NCBI GenBank assembly: GCA_946122785.1
Contig: CAMGYJ010000006.1
Coordinates: 64,915,676 to 64,979,675 of the forward strand
Length of the DNA: 64,000 nt
Source of the DNA: Linum tenue
Taxonomy: Eukaryota > Streptophyta > Magnoliopsida > Malpighiales > Linaceae
Direction of reading: 5' to 3'
Made by a program: the position numbers and the translations under genes. The stretch's first letter is position 1. Each line of letters opens with the position of its first letter. The notes beneath the pieces were generated by a model. The model saw only the letters and a list, made by a program, of their open reading frames with translations, made no database searches and had not been told where the DNA came from. Shown piece by piece: positions 35,843-46,400 of this stretch.

Positions 35843-38800
35843 CTACGCGCTAGGCGCCCCTTCCAGTACACTACCATCCTCATCTGCCATATTTGCTTCC
35901 TTAAGCCCGTACCTTCGCAGGTTTTGCGCATTCCACGTTCTTTTGACTTTCTTTCCTGACAAGTGCTCCAGCTTAAACGTTCCTGGCCCGACTACCTCCT
36001 GCACCCGATACGGCCCTTTCCACTTTGGTGCCAACTTCCCCTCGGTGGCTTTTGGGCGAAAGTCACGCTTCAGCACCAAGCTCCCGGCCACTATGTCATG
36101 CGGGCGCATCTTCCTGTTGTAGTACCTGGCGACCTGTGCTTTCATTGCTTCTAGGCGCAGAGCTGCTCTTTCGCGACGCTCATCAAGGAGATCCAACTCA
36201 TTAATTCGTTCCTGTCCCTCCATTGATTCCCCCTTATGCGTCATTCGAAAGGTCGGAATGCGGACCTCAACAGGCAATACCGCCTCGCTGCCATATGTCA
36301 GTGCGAAGGGCGTCTCCCCTGTGGCGACTTTGAAGGTGGTTCTATGCGCCCATAGGACGCTCGGAAGCTCCTCGACCCAGTTTCCCTTGGCCTCCGCGAG
36401 CCTGGTATGCAGCCCATGCAATATGCTTTTGTTGGCAGCCTCGGCTTGCTCATTTGCTTGCGGATAAGCTACATAAGAGAACCTTAGAACCACTCCATTT
36501 TCGTCACAGAAGTCAATGAACTTCTTGCAATCGAATTGCTTGCCATGGTCGGTGATGATCGATTCTGGCAGCCCGAACTTTGTGAAAATGTTCTTCCTTG
36601 TAAACTTCCGCACTTGCACTTCCGTGATGGATACCAACGGTTCCGCCTCAATCCACTTGGTAAAATAATCAATGGCCACAATCAGATACTTGAACTGCCC
36701 GGGTGCCTTGGGGAAGGGTCCCAGCAGATCCATCCCCCATTGAGCGAAGGGCCAGGCGCCTACGTTCCCCTGCATGGGTGCCGCCGGCACATGTATATCG
36801 TTGGCATGAATTTGACATTGATGGCATGCGGCCACGTGCTTCCCAGCGTCAGGCTCATCGTCGGCCAGTAATATCCCTGTCTAAGCAACACCTTCTCCAG
36901 GCTCCGGGCGCCCGCGTGCATCCCACATGTTCCTTGATGCACTTTCGTGATGGCCCTTTGCCCTTCAGCTTCTGTGAGGCATCGTAAGTAGGCGCCTGAG
37001 TGCGACCTCTTGTATAGCACTCCCTCCATGATGACACATCGTGTCGCTTTCCTTCTTAAACGCCAAGCCTCCTTCGGGTCTTCCGGGACCACGCCCTGTG
37101 TTAGGAACAACATGATAGGCGCCATCCACCCGTCCACTGCTCCCCCAAGAAAAGATGCCATCACCCTTTCCTCACGCGGGGCTTCTTTGGTAACTATCAC
37201 CTTTCTGTCTTCTCCAAAATCCAACGTCGTGGCCAATTTGGATAGGGCATCTGCATGAGCGTTCTCCTCCCTTGGAATATGTGTGAACGTAGCCTCCCGA
37301 AACCACGCACACTTTTCTTTGACAGAACGAACGTACACCCCTAGCGCCTCCTCTTTGACCTCATACACATCGTTCAACTGATTGACCACAAGAGCCGAGT
37401 CAGTCTGGACATTAACCTTCTGGGCGCCTAACTCCCTTGCCATGTGAAGCCCTGCTAGCACCGCCTCATACTCCGCCGCATTGTTCGTTTTAAGGGTTGC
37501 AAAACGCAGAGCGACTTCATGCATGGCGCCCAGGGGGCTAATTAGCACAATACCTGCTCCCGCACCAGCTCGGCTTGCCGCACCATCCACCTGAACTTGC
37601 CAACACTCTTCTGTGCCGCTTCCCATATCAACCACTCCTTCGGCCACGAAATCAGCCAACACTTGTGCTTTGATGGCTGGTCGGGGCGCATAGCTCACAT
37701 CGAACTCGCTCAGTTGTACAGCCCACTTAACCAGGCTCCCGGACACATCCATGGAACCCAGGACCGTTCGGAGAGGTAAGTTTGTGAGCACGACAATGTT
37801 GTGAGCCTAGAAGTAGGGTCGGAGCTTGTTTGCCGCCATTACTACCGCCAACGCCGCCTTTTCGATAGGCGCATACCTTGTTTCCTGCACCACCATGGTA
37901 CGACTTACGTAATACACCGGCCTCTCCTCATTTGTTGACGGATCTTTTGACACCAACACCGCACTCACAGCAATCCGAGAGACCGCAATGTACAAGTATA
38001 GAGTTTCTTTTGGCCTGGGCGCCGTCATTACCGTAGGCGCGGTCAGCAACTTCTTTAGGTCCCCGAATGCCTCGTCACACTCCTCCGTCCACTTAAAATT
38101 GCTAGCCTTCTTCAACGTTCGGAAAAAGGGGGCGCCTCTATCTGAAGCTCTTGGAATGAAGCGCCCAAGCGCTGCCAATCTTCCCGTCAATCCTTGCACT
38201 TCCTTTGGCGTTCGGGGAGGCGTCAACCTTATAATTGCTTCAACTTTCTTGGGGTTGGCCTCAATTCCTCTCTTCGTGATCATGAATCCCAAGAACTTAC
38301 CAGCCTCCGCAAGGAACACACATTTCTGCGGATTAAGTCGCAGTTTGTATGAGCGCATGGTCTCGAATGTTTCTCGCAAGTCTGAAATGTGGTCTTGGCG
38401 CCTCTTACTTTTCACGATCAAATCATCGACGTATGCCTCTACGTTCCTTCCCAACTACTTACGAAATATTTGATTCACCATGCGTTGATACGTGGCGCCT
38501 GCATTCTTCAATCCAAATGCCATCACTTTATAGCAGAAGTTACCAAAGGGCGTCATAAAAGCGGTCTTTGCCCTATCCTCCTCCACCATGGGAATCTGAT
38601 GATACTCCGAAAACATATCAAGGAAGCTAAGCGCCTCATGGTAGGCCGTGGCGTCCACAAGTATATCAATACGTGGCATTGGGTAGGCGTCTGTAGGGCA
38701 CGCCCGGTTAAGGTTTGTGAAATCCACACACATCCTCCAATCCCCCGACGGTTTTGGGACGAACACCACGTTTGACAGCCAAGTGATATATCTGGCCTCC

Positions 38801-39837
38801 TCAACGAACCCGGCCTCAAGTAACTTATCGACTTCCTTCCACAAGGCTTCTTCCTTCTCTTGAGTCAAATTTCTCCGCTTTTGTTGAACAGGCCTCTTAC
38901 CTTCCTCAACGGCCAACCGATGCGCCGCTACTTCTGGGGACACTCCTGGCATGTCCTGGGGGCTCCAGGCAAACAGCTCCCTGAATTCTCGCAATAAATC
39001 GATCAAGGGTGCCCTCATGTGCTCCGGCGCCTGTGCTGACACTCGTACCTGTCGGTCCGGGCGCCCTTCTTCGATTGGTACACTGAACTCGTCATCCATT
39101 GACTCCGCCCTAGGCGCCTCCTCCGGGCGGATGTCTATGTGGTTCACTCTGTGCTTCCGTACGCCCTTTCTTCTCCATTCCTCCTCTCTTGCATAGCGGG
39201 GGGCGTTTTCTCCGCGTGAAATTCCTATGCCTTGTGGGGCAACAAACTTCAGCGTTTGGTGGCAAGTTGAGGCTACCCCATTGAACAATGCCAAAAGGGG
39301 TCTCCCTAGTATGACATTATAGGGTGAGGGGCAATCCACTATCCCAAACTCCACTGCATGTGTCACTCTATACATTTCGGCACCCAATGTCACCGGGAGG
39401 CGCACGCGCCCGATCACATGGGCAGGCGCCCCTGAGAACCCTATCAGCACTGAATCAGAGGGGCTCACCAATTCCGGCGCTAACTGCATGCGCTCGAACG
39501 TGCTTTTGAACAAAACATCCATCGAACTTCCCGTATCCACCAACATCCTTTTAACCTTACACCCCGCAATGACTCCTTGTATCTCCAAAGCTTCCTCTGA
39601 GGGTACTTGACACGCCTCATCCGCCTCCTGATTAAAGCATATTTGGACCGCCGCCTTTGCCTCCACAGATGCAGCCCTGAGGCGCCTAGACCGATCCAAC
39701 TTGTCTCGCAAGTCAACAGTACCAGTTATAGACTCCACCGTGAGTCTAACCCGGTTGGGCTCCCCTTCCTGATTCAACTCAAACGGAGGTGGGGGTATCT
39801 CAAGTGGGGGCGGGAGAGTATCAGGCGCCTGCTGCAT
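35843..39837 (-). pseudogene. gypsy pol polyprotein (protease, RT, RNase H, integrase), broken
   Basis: The ATG at 39837 overlaps the gag stop (TAATG). In order: protease with LVDTGSS; reverse transcriptase with FTNLNRACP and the catalytic YVDD; RNase H with QVDGAASRAGAGAG and AAEYEAVLAGL; the integrase zinc-binding region (HxxxxHxxxxxxxxCxxC type, CHQCQ); the integrase core with D, D and E placed in GMDLLG, ITDHGKQF and NEQAEAANK; and a C-terminal GPYRVQEV region. Three lesions are seen. An in-frame TAG at 38455-38457 sits just before YVDD, a TAG at 37807-37809 at the RT/RNase H junction, and a frameshift near 36850-36865 within the integrase zinc region. The element therefore cannot make a full pol by itself. 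Confidence 0.9.
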
Positions 39838-41282
39838 TAGGGGAGATTAGGCGCCTTTGGCTCAACCGGCACAACAGGCGCCGGCTTTGTTTCCCTTGTG
39901 ACATACGCGCGGTGAGTCCGCTCTTCCGTTTTTCTTATGAAGTCGTTGAGCATTCCTCGGTCGGCTAAGGTCTGCAACTCTGATTTCAGCTGGTAGCAAT
40001 CGGCCGTATGATGCCCCTTATCCCGATGGAAGTCACAATATCGGTCAAGGTTTCGCTCATTTGGTTGACCACGCATGGGTCCCGGCCAACGCACATGGTA
40101 CCCCATATCCTTCACGTATTGCAGAATGTTCTTCAAAGAATCGTTATATTCCGTGAAATTTCCCGCACTCCTGGGTGGTAGGCACTGACCCTCCATTCTC
40201 CTCTGTGGAACATTGTTCGCTACGAACGGTCTCGGAGCCTGGCGCACCTCGACCTCTTCCCTGCCGACACGCCTTTTCTCTGCCCTCCTTGCGGCCAATG
40301 TCTCCTCCAAGGCAATAACTTTCTGAACCCTTCTATCCAAGTCTTCAGTCGACACTACGGCCCTCTTGGACAGCACTCGACATAACTCCTCGCTGTTCGT
40401 ACACTCCTCCAGACACACGCCCAGGACTGGCGGCTGCACATCCTTCACGGCCATAGCGACCGAGATCCAACGGTCATAGAATTCTCTAAGCGCCTCTCCC
40501 TCCCTCTGTTTGATCTTAAACAAAGCGCCTATAGTCAAGGTCCTCCGCTTTCGGCTAGCAAACTTGGACAAGAACAATTCCGCAAACTGCTCGAAGCACT
40601 CGATGCGCCCCTCCTCTAACTGATGATACCAATCCAATACTACTCCTGCGAATGTCGAGGGGAACACCTTACATAACGTGGCGTCCGTGCTGTTGTACAG
40701 CTGCATCTTCGTGAAATAGATATTCAGGTGATCCTCTGGGTCAGTGACTCCATCATAACTGGTCAAAGGCGGGAGGGTAGTCCCCGCTGGCTCCATTAAC
40801 ACGCTCTGCGCTAAGGGTTGCCTGATCCCAAAGCGCCTGGCCTGGCGTTTATGCGTCCAAGGGTTCAGCTCCTCTGGCCCCGGGATGGCCCATTCTCCTG
40901 GCGCTCTCCATGCGCCCGGGCGCGTAGGCGGCGTCACTTCCAAATTGGGCCCTTCATAGCCCGGGCGCCCATACTCGCTAACCTCCGAATCGTCCATGAG
41001 CCTGTCCCGCTTCCTTACCGGGGGGCTGTACTCCCTCGTATCCACGCTCCTTCCTCGCTCCAATTCCCTCCGAAGCATGGCTATTGCCCGATCTTGGTCA
41101 GCGATAATCTTGAACAGCTCCCTCTTCGACAATGTATCACTTTCCATAGATGGGCGCTCACGGCTTTCATCCTCCACCTCCATGCTCACTATAGGACTAG
41201 ATCGTTGCTCACTCCCCTCGCGACTGGAATCCTCCGTTCCTACCTCCTCAGTGCCCACACTCCCCACATTCAAGTCTTCCAT
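39837..41282 (-). CDS. gypsy gag protein
   Basis: The frame is open from the ATG at 41282, just inside the right LTR, to TAA at 39837 (481 aa). It shows the retrotransposon gag core (LDWYHQLEEGRIECFEQFAE, REFYDRW) in the middle. Near the C-terminus is a CCHC-like region (YCDFHRDKGHHTADCYQL, about residue 400-420) expected to bind RNA. No internal stop is seen, so gag may still be translatable. The frame remains open upstream into the LTR, but translation from there is less likely. Confidence 0.88.
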   Translation of the reverse strand: MEDLNVGSVGTEEVGTEDSSREGSEQRSSPIVSMEVEDESRERPSMESDTLSKRELFKIIADQDRAIAMLRRELERGRSVDTREYSPPVRKRDRLMDDSEVSEYGRPGYEGPNLEVTPPTRPGAWRAPGEWAIPGPEELNPWTHKRQARRFGIRQPLAQSVLMEPAGTTLPPLTSYDGVTDPEDHLNIYFTKMQLYNSTDATLCKVFPSTFAGVVLDWYHQLEEGRIECFEQFAELFLSKFASRKRRTLTIGALFKIKQREGEALREFYDRWISVAMAVKDVQPPVLGVCLEECTNSEELCRVLSKRAVVSTEDLDRRVQKVIALEETLAARRAEKRRVGREEVEVRQAPRPFVANNVPQRRMEGQCLPPRSAGNFTEYNDSLKNILQYVKDMGYHVRWPGPMRGQPNERNLDRYCDFHRDKGHHTADCYQLKSELQTLADRGMLNDFIRKTEERTHRAYVTRETKPAPVVPVEPKAPNLP

Positions 41283-41323
41283 CTTCCTAAACCTGCCGAA
41301 CGCCCCCTTCTTGGCGCGCCAAT

Positions 41324-41865
41324 TGTTTGTGCCACGATACTTTTTCACCCGTGTAGCGCTTACTTCCTTCCACGCCGAGCGCTTGGGCCCTGCAAGACTA
41401 ACGTCTAGAGGGCTAAGCCCCTCCGTTAGCACTCCAACGATCAAGTCAGTAGTGTTTCTAGAGAGAGAAGTGAAGAGAGAAGTTTTAGTGTGAGAAAACC
41501 GATCTGCTTAAATGCTACCTACCGAGTGCTATTTATACTACTCGAGCTCCTCGACCAACCCCCGACCAACTCCTGCCACCAAGCCTTACGTCATCCCAGC
41601 ATTAAATGTCTGGTCTGGTCTAACGCCTACGCGCCTACACGTGGCGCGCTGTCCGTCTTCCACGTCGGGGCGCATAGGGGGACCACTTGCCTCGTGGCGC
41701 CCTTCCGATTTCGCACATCCGTACTCCCTTGTCCGCGAGTCTATTTTGTCGCTATGCACCCCTCTTCTCCTGGGGGTACCTAGGTCATGCCCTAGAGAGG
41801 CCATAAATGGGCTTCAGGCCCAACAGGCTTTTGACTTTCATGGGCTTATCTCTATTACCCCAACA
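41324..41865 (-). repeat. 5' LTR of the gypsy element
   Basis: This is the upstream LTR in the element's own orientation and is expected to carry the promoter. It starts TGTTTGTGCC and ends CCCCAACA on the plus strand. Confidence 0.95.
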
Positions 41866-42074
41866 GTTATAATTAAAAATTTTCTTGTAAGTTTTAGGTA
41901 TAATAATGTTGGATGTACGGGGATGGGTATTACACATGGATACCCGAAACCCGATGGGTTTGCAAAACCTTCCCCCGCATGGGTATGGGGCGGGTATGGG
42001 TTTGGATATTTGAAGATGGGGATGGGGATGGTTTAGGCAAACCCGCCCCATTGCCATCCCTAGTGACTGGTGAG

Positions 42075-42534
42075 CAAGGTTACCAACCCGCGGGTTGACC
42101 CACGGGTCGACCCAATTTGACCCTGACCCGGTGAGAAAAACGGGCCGCACGCACCCGCCGGGCCGACCGCTATTAGATACCAGGTTGGAGGTCAAATTGT
42201 GTCATTTTTTTTTCTTTAGTTTGCGAAATGCGCCTATTTTCAAATTTTTCTTTTCGCCTAACTCAATCTTTGGAATACTAAGTTGAACATTTGAATATTC
42301 ATGTTATAAAAGTGTGTGTGAATTTTCACTATATGTTGGATCTAAGTACGATATGTTATTTTGGTGTAATATTATATGTTATAACTCATATGTTAGATAA
42401 GATTTTATATGATTTATGAGGATAAGTGCAATATAATGACTCTTTCTATATTTCCGGGTTAAAACGGTTGACCCATTAACCTTTGACCCACTAACTCGAC
42501 CGGGTCCGGGTCAACTCGCGGGTTGACAACCTTG
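42075..42534. mobile_element. 460-bp hAT MITE
   Basis: The ends are CAAGGTTACCAACCCGCGGG and, inverted, CAAGGTTGTCAACCCGCGAG. The element is flanked by a perfect 8-bp duplication CTGGTGAG (42067-42074 and 42535-42542). The centre is AT-rich and non-coding. Its left duplication overlaps the right duplication of the neighbouring hAT element by four bases. Confidence 0.88.
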
Positions 42535-42743
42535 CTGGTGAGACTCCGGGTGCAGGACACGGCAATGGCGTCACCCCTCACCCCCTCCTTTTCCCTGCTG
42601 AAAGGCTTAACTGAGAGATTATATATTTCCCTCCCCCCCTCCACCATGTTTTCTGACTGCAAGAGGAAGCCGACATCACCCAAGTAAAAACGAGCTAAGT
42701 GTTGAGAGAGAGAGAGAGAGGTTTGTCCGAGGATGGGAAACCC

Positions 42744-42995
42744 ATGAAAATCATATGGCAGAGTCCTGAGAGTCAAGACAGGCAGCCCATGATTACAGTC
42801 TACGAGAGGCCCGAGGTCACCGCCAAGAAGAAAGCCAAGAAGAAGAAGAAGGCCGCTGCAGAGGTGGCCGCCGGTGGGACAGATTTCTCTGGTTTACTAT
42901 CTTTTGTTTCCTTCCTTTCTTTCTTTCCAGTGCTTTCTCTTAACAATGGTGGCCTTGCTTTTACATCAACAGTTGTGAAACAAGCTATGGACTGA
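42744..42995 (+). CDS. Possible small Lys-rich protein
   Basis: After a GA-repeat leader, an ATG at 42744 opens MKIIWQSPESQDRQPM..., followed by a run of Ala and Lys (AKKKAKKKKKAAAEVAAGG). Unspliced, the frame gives 83 residues. Alternatively, a donor near 42873-42880 may join to acceptors at about 42972 or 42994. The first half has balanced composition and a codon pattern like a real gene, but I do not recognise it. It runs toward the WOX gene. Confidence 0.35.
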   Translation: MKIIWQSPESQDRQPMITVYERPEVTAKKKAKKKKKAAAEVAAGGTDFSGLLSFVSFLSFFPVLSLNNGGLAFTSTVVKQAMD

Positions 42996-43626
42996 AGAAG
43001 GCCATGAAGCTGCAGAAAGAACTGCCCTGAGATCACTGTTCATCTGTATTTTCATTGTGTAATGAATATGCAGATCCTTATATTCTAGTAGTAGTAGTAG
43101 TTATGTGTTTGTTTTTACTCTTTTTGGAGTTGTTAACAATTTTATCACTTGTTAATTGTTATGGTGTACTAAAATTTTCTTGTATGAAGAATATCCATTT
43201 AGAATTAAATAGTTGTTGAATGCAAAGGATGTAGCTTTAATAACCACATTGAATAAGATCATATTCCAATTCAACCCATAAAAAAGTTCAAATAGAAGTA
43301 ATGTCCTAATGAATATAGGCATATAGCTACCCATTGCCATTCATATTCCTAACAAACTGAAAAGCCCAGCCCCCAGGGAGTTCATAAGATTCCAATAAAG
43401 CAACAAACAATCACTCAACTTACAAGCCAAGAAGAATCCCATAACACTTACTAACCTGAACAATATCCTGATCTCTTACTAATACTATCCTCCTATACCA
43501 CATAATTCCCCTTTCCTAAACCATATATATTTCGCAACTATTTTACATTTCAACTATGATGTCTAACTTGATAAGCTGTCTGCTGAAGCAGCTCTATAAC
43601 AGATCTATCTTCATAAGAAGCAATCA

Positions 43627-45166
43627 TCAGGAGAAGCCATTTTGCTGGTCCTGCCAGTATAAATTGTACCCTTCACACACCTCTAATTTGCCAATCAGTT
43701 GGTCAATCCCTGCACACAGAAAAGGAGAAGCCACAAGGACCATATTAACATACACTGTTCAATGGTTGGGATGGATTGATCCAGATCTCAGACCGATCTA
43801 TGCGTTGCACCCCCTTATCATATGCAAATGAAATCTTAATAGACACAAAAAATGCCTACCGATCTCTGGACTGTGGAAGTAGAGCTGATCGACGATAAGC
43901 TGCTCGTTTTCATTCTCGTTCTCATCTTCTGCTGGTTTCTCCTTCTCCTTCTCCTTGGCACCAGCATCCAGCTCTGCTTCAACATCAAAGTTAACAGCTT
44001 TCGGCGCTCCTGGAGCTGATGATTGCTTCCTCTTGCAGCGAGCCCTCCTGTTCTGAAACCAGTTGTAGACGCTGGCTTCTTTAACTTGACCGTACTTGGA
44101 CAGCTCGGCGGTGATCTCCTTGATCTTTTCTTTGCTTGGATTTGCATTGCACTGCGCAAAGATGCGCTCGAGGATTTGCAGTTGTGCCTGCTTTGGCGCC
44201 CATCTTTGCCTTGAAGGAATCCTGGATGGACCGCAGGATGATAAAGGGTCGCCATAAGCATTCCCTGGAAGCATACCTTGAATTGTAAACAAGCCAGCAT
44301 ATGAACTTCTTGCCATGTCAACTTACCATAGATACCAACCTCAATTTAACGATTAAAGAAGAGCTTAGAACAAAGGAATACAATTAAGAAACTAAGTGAA
44401 GACTGGAGTACATAGCAGATAGTGGATGGGCAATTCGGTCCCCACCCGACCTAATCAGACTGAATCGATCTTATATAATTTCGATCCTATTGCATCTTTA
44501 CCACAACTAAATACTAAGGCCGAACCAAATAGAAACGAATGTGTCGATGATGCTAAGCATTTCCTTCATTTCCTATCCGATCCTTCATGCCTAACCCTAT
44601 ATACAGAACACCTTCGTGCAGAACAAAAAAACATAGGCATCCTGAGCATGATATATCCACCACTAGCAGAAACGACAATCGCAGTGGACAAACAAGGGCA
44701 TCAAGGAAATTACGCAATTCAGAAAATGGAAGACAACCAATGATTCCTACTTCAATGAAGCCATCCTCCCAAAAGTTATCCCACCCCTCAATTGGAAACA
44801 GTTTCAACTTGCCCTACTTCCACTTACAAGCTTTTTCTCTCCTACTCAATGTTCAGGCCGAAAATGGCGAAACCCTATGGGGAAAAAAAAGAGAAGCAGA
44901 AAGAGAGGGGCTGAACCGGAAAATTCAGGGCGATTGAGGGCGAAGGATGTGTGCATCTCGACGAGCCGCTCGCAAATCGTGGCGTAAACGGAGATTTGCT
45001 TCCGAAGAATCTCCATTTGTTCGTCGGTCATCACTTTAACACCTAACCCACTTCCAATCAGCGCCTGCGCCGCCGCATTGTTGTGAATCCCTCCTCCGCT
45101 TCCCAGCTGGGTCTGACGATGATCGACGCCGGCGTCGACCGGCTGCTGCTGCCGCCACTCCATCAT
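43627..45166 (-). CDS. WOX13: WOX13-clade WUSCHEL-related homeobox transcription factor
   Basis: Three exons join in frame (249 aa): 44917-45166, 43860-44276 and 43627-43709. Exon 1 carries [30 protein letters not shown], broken here as [15 protein letters not shown] and [15 protein letters not shown], the conserved N-terminal motif of the ancient WOX13/WOX10/WOX14 clade. The homeodomain spans about residues 106-167 with [17 protein letters not shown], the enlarged WOX helix spacing, and recognition helix [15 protein letters not shown]. An acidic Glu/Asn/Lys repeat follows, then FHSPEIG. No WUS box is seen, as expected for this clade. WOX13 proteins are nuclear regulators of cell fate, fruit patterning and regeneration in model plants. 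The exon 1 donor (TCCG before GTTCAG) is the weakest junction. Confidence 0.9.
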
Positions 45167-45446
45167 CGTTTCGGTGCTAGCTCACTCGCCACAAAACCCA
45201 GCTCTCAGTTTGGGGGGGTTTTGAAATAAAAATGGAAAGGAAAGCAAATGGGGGAGGTGAAGAAGAAGAAAAAGCGGATAAAGATGGAGACTTTTTTGAA
45301 ATTTGTTTCTTGGCGTATTGTAGCGGGAGAATGGAGGCGGCGTGGTGGTGGGTGGGTGGCGCACTTTAGCCTTGATTGCGCGGGTTTCCCGCGGTCTTTT
45401 TCCCACGCGAAGAATCCACTCTATGGTCCACGGCCCGGTTTGGTCA

Positions 45447-45564
45447 GATGCATGCATATGATTTGATTTGGCCGGTTCAACTGGGTATTTGGCCGGTTCA
45501 ACAGTGTAATAAAATGTTTTTTCCCCTTAGTTAAAGGGGAGATGCATGCATATGATTTGATTTG
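45447..45564. promoter_or_regulatory. Duplicated GATGCATGCATATG motifs upstream of the WOX13-like gene
   Basis: GATGCATGCATATGATTTG occurs at 45447 and again at 45541. Each copy contains overlapping CATGCA (RY) elements, which B3-domain factors such as ABI3/FUS3 recognise in other plants. Between them, ATTTGGCCGGTTCAAC-type sequence also occurs twice. They lie 280-400 bp upstream of the start codon. A regulatory role is inference. Confidence 0.4.
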
Positions 45565-46400
45565 ATTGATTTCGGCTGATTTTAATTAGCTTTAAGTACT
45601 TCGACATTTTAACTGGAATGAATCCAACCAAATAGAATCGGACAGAATTTTGAAATCACGTCAAATTAAGCATCGGCTCGATCAGACTCATTGATCAATT
45701 GTCGACTATGTCTGAGCACACCCACCCTAATATTTCACTTCCAATCACATTTCGTTAATTATGGTAAGGGAAATTAAATTTATAAATGGTATATCAGTGC
45801 CTAATACTCATAATATTTCGTCAAACATACATCCTCATCTAGGTACGACAACTAGTCGGGTCGGAAGTGAATAGTGCATATTAATTACCCTACCTAAAAT
45901 AGTTAAGTATTAACAATACTCATACAAGAATCGGGTAGAATATCATATGACAATAACAAAGAAGATTAGTTAAAACAATATACAATTTCATGAAAATATT
46001 GTATATGTTTAATAAATATCAAATATATTGAGAAAATAATGATCATCTAAACAAAATACATATGTGTATAAAATCGAGCAGATTCAGGTTGGATATTGTG
46101 CAAATCATGCTCATACATCATCGGCAAGATTCAAATTTGAAATTTACCCATATCTATTTTAAAATCGTTCAAAATTCGAATTTTATTCTATGCCGCTGCC
46201 GAATTCGAACAATTATCCATGGTATATTTGTCACCCACCCTTATCTGCATAATTTTATAATCCCGCAAATTAAGGAAAACATAAATAGCGTTTCAATGAT
46301 AAAACCCAAAAACTTTTAAGAAATTCGCAATGTTTTATTATTAGAAACTAGATTAGGGCCCGCCCGTTGGCCGGATTAATAACATTATATTAATAGTATA
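45565..46400. other. AT-rich intergenic DNA, no gene seen
   Basis: No coding region or bounded element is evident before the MITE that starts at 46401. Confidence 0.4.

Larger units (their letters stand above)
31419..41865 (-). mobile_element. Ty3/gypsy retrotransposon, Athila/Tat-type, with antisense ORF
   Basis: Two 542-bp LTRs (31419-31960 and 41324-41865) start TGTTTGTGCC and end CCCCAACA, and are flanked by the perfect duplication GTTAT (31414-31418, 41866-41870). I count about 13 differences between the LTRs (about 2.4 percent), so insertion was fairly recent. On the minus strand the order is gag, protease, reverse transcriptase, RNase H, integrase, which is the gypsy order. The polypurine tract is a GGGGGG run just inside the left LTR (complement of 31963-31970). 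The extra antisense ORF between integrase and 3' LTR is a known feature of Tat-lineage elements such as Retand. The primer-binding site was not assigned; the first bases inside the right LTR are TTGGCGCGCC on the minus strand. Confidence 0.93.
30876..42062. mobile_element. hAT-like element split by a gypsy retrotransposon
   Basis: The left end is TAGGGATGGCAAT and the right end on the opposite strand is also TAGGGATGGCAAT. Both ends are followed by CCCGCCCC/GGGGCGGGTATGGG-type subterminal repeats. The flanks are GTGACCGG (30868-30875) and GTGACTGG (42063-42070), an 8-bp target duplication with one mismatch. Without the retrotransposon and one GTTAT duplication, the element would be about 735 bp and has no transposase ORF. 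Confidence 0.85.

Noticed and set aside
35843..41444. Endogenous pararetrovirus as source of the RT and integrase ORFs
   Set aside because: Paired LTRs with target duplications, an integrase, gypsy domain order and absence of movement or coat protein motifs show a Ty3/gypsy retrotransposon.
40818..41493. Plus-strand ORFs opposite gypsy gag
   Set aside because: They are antisense shadows with Pro/Arg/Ser-rich translation and no splice or domain support, unlike the genuine antisense ORF at 32647-35411.
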